Origin: Setomelanomma holmii
Taxonomy: Eukaryota > Ascomycota > Dothideomycetes > Pleosporales > Phaeosphaeriaceae
Direction of reading: 5' to 3'
DNA: 64,000 nt
NCBI GenBank assembly: GCA_010015745.1
Contig: ML978274.1
Location: forward strand, 1-64,000
A program made the position numbers and the translations under genes. Below are positions 57,797 to 64,000 of this stretch, piece by piece. Below the pieces are notes generated by a model. That model was not told the DNA's origin. It saw only the letters and a list, made by a program, of their open reading frames with translations, and did no database searches. Each line of letters opens with the position of its first letter. Position 1 is the stretch's first letter.

Positions 57797-60700
57797 TTAC
57801 AGGTACAAGGACTGAGCTGCAACAAGGTCCCTTCTAACAAGGTCCAGGGCTGCGGTAAACTTCTGCTCGAGCTCTTCGCTGCCCATAACTTTGGCAGCTT
57901 GAGCTATCTGCCGAAGCAATTCTTCTAGTCGCCTGAAAAGTCGGATCAGACTACCCTCGTAGACATCGGTCATTTTGCTAGAAAGCGTTAGCGACGCACA
58001 GCCATAATGCACCAGGAGACAAACCAGATCTGCGCAAAAGATGCACCCTTGGACCAAGCGAAGACGACGTCCATGAGCTCGAACTTGAAGGACTTGATGT
58101 ACTCCTCTTCATTTAGGGTCAGCTTGCTCTCTTGTGAAATCTTTGCAATGACTCTGGCCTGCTGCTGGATGTCACGATATGGCTTAGCGAGCTCCTCTTT
58201 AAGTGCCGGCACGTCGTTGCTCTTCTCTTCAAAGATGAAGCAACTCAGGCACGCGGCACACTGCTCTGGTGTCAGCTCGTTGAAAAAACGATTAAAGAGC
58301 AGCTCGCTGAGCACAAGCTCATCACCAGTACTGATCTCGCAAGCGACTCGAGCTTTGAGCTGAACAACATCGGCATCATCGATGAATCCGAGTCGACGAA
58401 GGACACGTTTCCTGCTCTTGAGTTCGTCCAACTGTATGACGGATAGTGCATTAGCGATGTCCTTCTTGATGATCTTGATTTTGTCGGCCAGCGCCATCTT
58501 GTTCGCATACTGGCTGTATAGCTCAGGTAGCCTTGGCGAGTTGTGCAGAGGGTTCGATAGTAAGCGAGATTCAAGCACTTCGATTTTCTGCGATCATTAG
58601 TCAGTAGCGCCAGACAAAGGAGTCAGCTTTTTTCTTACCCGCAGGAGGCGCTTGAAGCTATCATCCTTGATGTTCATGTTCTCGATGGGGTCCAGGATGG
58701 CGATGCCGTCAGGGAAGCGCTTCTTGACCTCGTCCAGCGCCTTGCGCACGTTGTTCTTTTGCTCGGTCGACTTCAGCTCAGTGGGCAGGAAGACACGAAG
58801 ATGACCAATGGACTCGATGCAACTCAGCAACACTGGCACCACTTCCATCTTGCCTTTCTCTCCAGGTGGAGGAGGTCGAACACCTGGAGGTAGTCCATCG
58901 GTGACTTGAGGCATGAACTTGGTGTCGCTCGCGACAGAGAGCAGAACATCGGCAACATACGACTGCTGTGGTTGTAGATCTTCGCCCTTGTTCGCTTTTC
59001 GTGGCGCAAAATTCACGACCGCGCCCCAGCCAAAATCATGACCATTATACTTGATTCTGACTAATCGACCAGTCTGCAAGAACTGCAGGCAATAATTGGG
59101 GTGCATGATCACGTCCCGCATGTCTTTTGTGTGTGTATCAAGTTGTTGTCGCAGGTTGTAATAATCCTTGACCGTAGCTTCGTCGGTAATAATCGTGTTC
59201 GACCGCTCGTGCTCAAGCTCTTGCAGTTCTGTTCAGGGTAAGTAAGGGGTATCATAGTAAGATTATGAGTCGACTTACGCTTTTCGAGACTCGACACACC
59301 AGCCGTATTTTGGAATTGAAAGAAACACCGTTCAAGCATGAACTCTGGGGAGATGCCTTCGACCCGCATCAGGTTCAGAATCATGTTGTAGCCGAGGTGG
59401 AATGCAGAATTGAGATTGTCCTGCTGGCCACGCACGATCTCTTTCGCGACTGCGGGCTCCATCTCCTCGTTGATCATCATGATGACTATACCTCGATCAT
59501 CGAGGCCACGACGTCCGGCTCGGCCAGACATTTGAATGAACTCAGAGGGCGTGACCCATCGTTGCGATACACCATCGAACTTGCGCACACTTGTGAAGAC
59601 GACTGTTTTCGCGGGCATGTTGAGACCGATGGAGAAGGTCTCTGTGGCAAACAGCACCTTGATGAGGCCTTCTTGGAAGAGGATCTCAATAGTCTCCTTG
59701 AGGATGGGGAGGAGCCCAGAGTGGTGGACACCGATACCTCTCCGCAGCAGCGGAAGGATGTGCTGGATTTGTGGCAGGGCACGGTCCTCTTCTGAAAGCA
59801 TCTCAATCGCGCTGTTGAACACCTTCGACACCATGGCCTTTTCCGACTCGTCATTGAATGCCAATTGGCTCATGGAGAGGGCATAGTTCTCGCACTCTCG
59901 CTTGCTGAAGCTAAACACGATGACTGGGTTGTAGCTCTTGACCATGATCATTTTAACAATCTTGTAGATATCCGATTGATCCTTGTTACCGCCCTTGTTG
60001 GTCTTCTTATTCTTGCCCTTGCCCTTCATTTTCGCCGTGTAGTCGTCGGCATTGGTGCCACCCTTTTCCGCGATCGAAGCCATGGCCTTCTGGAAGTTCT
60101 CCTCTCGGAAGACGCCCTTTTCGTCGACCACCAGGTGAATTCCGTCTGCCCCGTGGGGAAAGAAGTAGTGTTGTAGCGGCGTCGGTCGGAAGTCAGTGTA
60201 CACGACGTGACATGGTTGGCCGTGTGTCTTCGTGATCCATTCGGCGAATTGCATGGCGTTGGGTATGGTTGCAGAAAGGAAGACGTAGCGGACTTTGTCG
60301 GGGAGCAGGATGATGGTTTCCTCCCACACGACGCCTCTTGACTTATCGCGCAAATAGTGCACCTCGTCAAACACGACCCAGGCAACTTCGCGCATGATTT
60401 CAGAGCCTCTGTACAGCATGGATCGCAGAATCTGAGTGCGTTAGGACATGCAGCCATTTGCAAACACCATACATACCTCTGTGGTCATGACTAGACATGT
60501 TGCCGTAGGGTTTATTGTGACATCGCCCGTCATGAGACCAACGTCGCCAAACTCTGCCATGAACTCGCGGTACTTCTGGTTACTCAGCGCCTTAATTGGA
60601 CTTGTGTAGATGACGCGCTGGTTGTTCTTCAGACATTGAGCAATGGCGTACTCTGCCACCACCGTCTTTCCAGCAGACGTATGCGCCGATACCAGGACGC

Positions 60701-61157
60701 TCTCATTGCGCTGAATAGACGCGATAGAGACTTGCTGGAACGGGTCGAGGGTGAAGGGCCATGTGCGCGCGGGCTCCTGCGGTGGCGTGTGCTCTGAGAT
60801 GGGTATGTAATCGTAGTCGGGCGGGAGGGCAACCTGGTGGCGGACTTGATGTGAGAGCACCACGGCCTGACCGTCTTGTTGTGCCTGCAATCCAGCGGCA
60901 GCAGCGACCTCCCGCGACTGCTCTGTCTCAAAGTCATCCGTCACAATCGGCTCAGGCTCTTCGTCGCGTCGCAGCCGCTTGGTGAGCTGCTCGGTGCCAT
61001 TATCGGCGGCGGGTTCGGGTGCCTCTGCGGGCGCGTCTGTCATGGTGGCATCTTCGACGGGCGACTTGACGTCGCCGTTGGCCTGGCGCTTCTTGCTCTT
61101 CTTGGGCGCCGCGTGCTGCCGCGGGCCATCTTCGAAAACATCGAACAGGTCGTCCAT
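57797..61157 (-). CDS. MTR4: Mtr4/Dob1 exosome RNA helicase
   Basis: Exons 60477-61157, 59279-60431, 58639-59228, 58025-58587 and 57797-57977 encode 1055 aa; introns 45-51 nt. Ski2-like helicase motifs are complete: FQQVSIASI (Q-like), SAHTSAGKT (motif I, about 158-166), DEVH (about 249-252), SATIPN, and QMSGRAGRRG (motif VI, about 520-535). Between the helicase core and the C-terminal helical domain lies the arch/KOW part (NYCLQFLQTGRLVRIKYNGHDFGWG). The ending VRRDLVAAQSLYL is the usual C-terminus. The N-terminal 100 residues are charged and low in complexity. Mtr4 feeds structured RNAs to the nuclear exosome, with the TRAMP complex. It is divergent from COX8 with 291 nt between start codons. 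Confidence 0.96.
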
Positions 61158-61448
61158 GGCGTAGTTTGTGCCAGTATGTTCAGAATCGCTGTGTTTGTCC
61201 CGCGAAGATGGGTGGGGCAGACTTCGTGTGGTGGCGGGCGCAATTGCAAGCTCAGAAGAATGCGCGGGAAAATGTCCTGCGATGAGGTCGGAGCACAGAC
61301 GGTTTTGTTAGCGCGGTGGTTCGATCATGGATGTGCGAGAGACAAAGCTGCGAGCATCATCCGCCAGACACCACACACTCTCCACTCCACTGCACGCCCA
61401 CAGTACGCTTCCCCTCACGCCAATTGCCTCCTCCGCTGACGATACCAG
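61158..61448. promoter_or_regulatory. Short bidirectional promoter between MTR4 and COX8
   Basis: Only 291 nt separate the two divergent ATGs, so both leaders and core promoters lie here. No TATA box is evident close to either gene. Confidence 0.6.
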
Positions 61449-61799
61449 ATGCTCGCCCGTGCCACTTTCCGCGCCGCATCGGCCCCATCGCTCGTCACCC
61501 GCCGCGGCTTCCAGTCAACCCGCGCGCAGTTCTCCAGCCCATACCACTATCCCGAGGGCCCGCGCAGCAATTTGCCATTCGACCCGCTGAAGAGGGGCTT
61601 CGCTTTCAAGTACTGGGGCTTCATGGGTGAGCTCTTAACCATAGCCAATGGCTCGGCACAGGCTAACATGTACAGCTACTGGATTCTCCCTCCCCTTCCT
61701 CCTCGCTGGTAAGACCTCGGGCCCAAGCCATACTTTGCGTGGACCGACGCTGACGACAGTGATATTACAGTCTGGCAGACGAAGAAGAATAAGCCATAA
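61449..61799 (+). CDS. COX8: Cytochrome c oxidase subunit VIIc (Cox8-type)
   Basis: Exons 61449-61626, 61676-61708 and 61771-61799 encode only 79 aa; introns 49 and 62 nt. The first 27 residues (MLARATFRAASAPSLVTRRGFQS) are Arg/Ser/Ala-rich without acids, a clear mitochondrial presequence. The mature part has HYPEGPRSNLPFD, RGFAFKYWGFM and a single membrane helix spanning the second exon (ATGFSLPFLLAVW), ending QTKKNKP. This is the complete pattern of the small inner-membrane subunit VIIc/Cox8 of complex IV. The tiny 33-nt middle exon encodes half of the membrane helix and is needed for the frame. Confidence 0.92.
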
Positions 61800-62123
61800 A
61801 TGCAATAAAGAAAAGCATTGGTATGGTCGGCAGGCGCCGGGCGATCATGGCACTTGTAGAATAGGTCGAGGGTTAGGAGTAACTATATTAGACGTCTCAG
61901 CAGCAATCTCATTGTCCGTTCCAGACCTGTTCAGTGTGGTCCTCTTTCACTGCACCAGCATAAGTTTCCATGCCTCGGATGTGGCAGTCTTACCATCGAA
62001 CGACATGGCACTAAATTGAACGACGCAGGCAAGAAGTACTACTTCGGTGCAGACCAATCGCACATGAATGCGAGACATTTATGTAAGCCGTCAACCTTTC
62101 ACGTTTGACATGCATGTTGGTAA

Positions 62124-62154
62124 GCGTGCAGGCGTGCAGGCGTGCAGGCGTGCC
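62124..62154 (+). repeat. 8-bp microsatellite (GCGTGCAG), about 3.9 copies
   Basis: The unit GCGTGCAG repeats from 62124 and the last copy is incomplete. It lies between COX8 and ELP1, about 145 nt before the ELP1 start. Confidence 0.9.
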
Positions 62155-62298
62155 AAGTGCAATATCACAATCATCCGCGATGAGGCGGACGGCTTGGCAC
62201 TGCTCCCAATTAGAATTTTGGTTAGGGCACTAACATTTTCACCATTTCAAGCACAAAACCACGTTTACATGCACATGCTTCGACCAAATTCCTAACTG

Positions 62299-64000
62299 AT
62301 GCGCAATCTCAAAATCGTCGGGAGGTCGCTGCTGCGCTTCTCCAGCGAGGATCCGTTGCCTCTTAACGCTACAGCTTGGGATTCCGCTTCGGGCGCTTTG
62401 CTATGCGCATTTGGGCCTTCCGAGTCACGTGCAGTCATCGAAGTCAAGAGGTTACATTACACGCGCAGTGGCGCAGAAGATCGACTTGAGAATATCGCTA
62501 CGTGGGACGCGCCGTGTCCTTTACCTTCACTCCCTCATGACTCCATATTGAGCCTACACCATTTCTCAGACACTGCGACAACATGTCTCATACTCGCGGG
62601 GGGGGACATTGTCTTGGTGCGAGAAAACCCATTGCGTAATGAAGAGCTGGTCGAAATCGTTGGATCTGTAGACACCGGTATTTCGGCTGCTGCGTGGTCC
62701 CCCGATGAAGAGCTCCTCGCCATCACCACCCTGGCGGATACCCTGCTATTAATGAGTCGAGACATCGAGAACATAGCGAGCATCAATTTGGCACCCGAGG
62801 ATGTCAATGTCTCCACACATGTATCTGTCGGGTGGGGCAAAAAGGAGACGCAATTCAAGGGCAAGAGAGCTCGAGCGCTGCAGGACCCAACTGTTCCCGA
62901 AACCATCGATGAAGGAGTCTTGAGCTCATTCGACGATCACTCTGTGACCATCAGCTGGAGGGGCGATGGAGCATGTTTTGCGGTCAACAAAATCGAAGAA
63001 GGACAGCGCCGCATGATCCGGGTCTTCTCAAGAGAAGGACAGCTTGACAGTGTCAGTGAGCCTGTGAATGGCGTTGAAGGAGCCCTCAGCTGGCGTCCTT
63101 CTGGCAACCTCATTGCAGGTATCCGTCGGTCGGACGAGAAACTTGAAGTCGTTTTCTTCGAGCGGAATGGTCTTCGACATGGCCAATTCGACCTGCGTCT
63201 TACGTCAGAAGAGCTGCAATCTCTCACAGCATCTCCCACCCTTCTGTGGAACAGCGATTCCAGCGTTCTAGCTGTAATGTTTCCGGACAGGAGCCAGCTC
63301 TGGACGATGAGCAATTACCACTATTATCTGAAACAAGAACTGGTCTTCCCAGAAGCCGCCAAGCAGACGGTCCGCTGCGTTTGGCATGCAGAAAAACCGC
63401 TAACAGTGGCTCTGTCGACTTCAAGTACGTACGACAGCATCTTGTGTTCAATCATTCCTTCTAAGCCATCCAGCTGCGTTGCAAATTCTAGAATACTCGT
63501 CCGTTGTTACGGCCGGCTCAACACTCCCTCCACATGATTTTGGATTGATAGTGTCAATAGATGGCTGTAAGTACCAAGCCAAGACTTTTTGCTATGCATT
63601 AAGCGATGCTGATCGATCTTCAGTATCTCTCAAAATCACTCCACTGAGATTAGCGAATGTTCCTCCTCCCATGGCGTTGCATACATTGTCCCTCGAGCGT
63701 AAAGCAATCGATGTTGCTGTTTCGAAATCCGGAAGCCGCCTCGTTGTGCTCTCTGAGCGTGATCTGGCTACATACGCCCTCGACTTTGACAAACGTCCTA
63801 TTCCCAAACCTCAACTCCTTTGGCGATGCGCTATTGCAGAGTCCCGGTGTCCGCGACACGTTGCCTTTGTCGGTGATGACCAAATATATGTTCTCACTGA
63901 TAATTGGGAGGAAGATGTGAGCTCATTATGGACGGTGAACGGTAAGAGCTGGGTGCCCAAAGGACCCATCATCGAGCCAAATGCTGTTTCTTCTCTATTC
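62299..64000 (+). CDS. ELP1: Elongator subunit Elp1 (5' part, cut by the window end)
   Basis: Exons 62299-63424, 63474-63566 and 63624-64000 give about 532 residues and the frame is still open at the window end; full-length Elp1 has about 1,300. The protein starts MRNLKIVGRSLLRFSSEDPLPL and contains the two-propeller N-terminal region of Elp1/Iki3. Examples are ISAAAWSPDEELLAIT, VSVGWGKKETQFKGKRAR, DDHSVTISWRGDGACFAV, VEGALSWRPSGNLIAG and TAGSTLPPHDFGLIVSIDG. Introns of 49 and 57 nt preserve frame. Elp1 scaffolds the Elongator complex, which modifies wobble uridines of tRNAs in the cytoplasm. The large insertion with a basic KGKRAR stretch around residue 190 is conserved in the family. Confidence 0.95.

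Overview
This window is nuclear DNA of a filamentous ascomycete (Pezizomycotina), most likely a Dothideomycete. The genes are split by many short introns (about 41-145 nt, one of 313 nt) with GTATGT/GTAAGT-type donors and CTAAC/CTGAC-type branch sites. Gene types are typically fungal: Ice2, Sts1/Cut8, a Zn2Cys6 protein, Dal5-type and inositol MFS transporters, and DUF7918-like proteins. The class assignment is inference from gene content. Exon joins below were worked out by hand from splice signals and frame continuity; no transcript data were available.

Layout, left to right. 1-1.6 kb: tail of a pogo/Fot1-like transposase and an interrupted F-box-like gene. 1.8-9.4 kb: Dal5-type MFS transporter (-), ICE2 (-), MYG1 (+), Ups2/PRELI protein (+). 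9.4-16.1 kb: a gene-poor stretch with three unrelated tandem repeats and a possible decayed gene. 16.1-21.4 kb: Zn2Cys6-acetyltransferase fusion (+), mitochondrial ribosomal protein uL3m (+), S/R-rich protein (-). 22.1-26.3 kb: three F-box-like units in tandem (+) meeting a convergent inositol-type transporter (-). 27-37 kb: PBP1/ataxin-2 (-), BUD6 (+), a weak hypothetical ORF (+), LST8 (-). 37.5-41.3 kb: truncated aldehyde dehydrogenase pseudogene (-), a membrane protein (+), and a complete Tc1/mariner-type element with TA target duplication. 41.7-48.9 kb: FMN 2-hydroxyacid dehydrogenase (+), PP2C phosphatase (-), peroxisomal acyl-CoA oxidase (+). 49.1-55.3 kb: four tandem DUF7918-like paralogs (-), one a clear pseudogene and one with a frameshifted tail. 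56.1-64 kb: STS1 (-), MTR4 (-), COX8 (+), and the 5' part of ELP1 (+), which runs off the window.

Most of the window is ordinary housekeeping: TORC1 (LST8), RNA surveillance (MTR4), proteasome tethering (STS1), polarity (BUD6), stress-granule/mRNA control (PBP1), tRNA modification (ELP1), mitochondrial translation and respiration (uL3m, COX8), mitochondrial lipid transfer (Ups2-like) and peroxisomal beta-oxidation (POX1). No biosynthetic cluster or operon-like unit is apparent. The accessory material consists of the transposons, the F-box-like relics, the DUF7918-like array and the 6.6-kb gene-poor block.

Other stretches above 300 nt in which I see no supported gene: 3452-4287, 5715-6562, 7675-8720, 18127-18830, 21429-22103, 22773-23239, 26267-27022, 35430-35873, 37040-37537, 38101-38606, 41321-41707, 43104-43478, 50262-50924, 51960-52519, 53699-54139, 55285-56115, 57106-57796 and 61800-62298 (which holds one 8-bp microsatellite). 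These are taken as promoters, UTRs and spacers. I found no convincing tRNA, rRNA, CRISPR array or replication origin.
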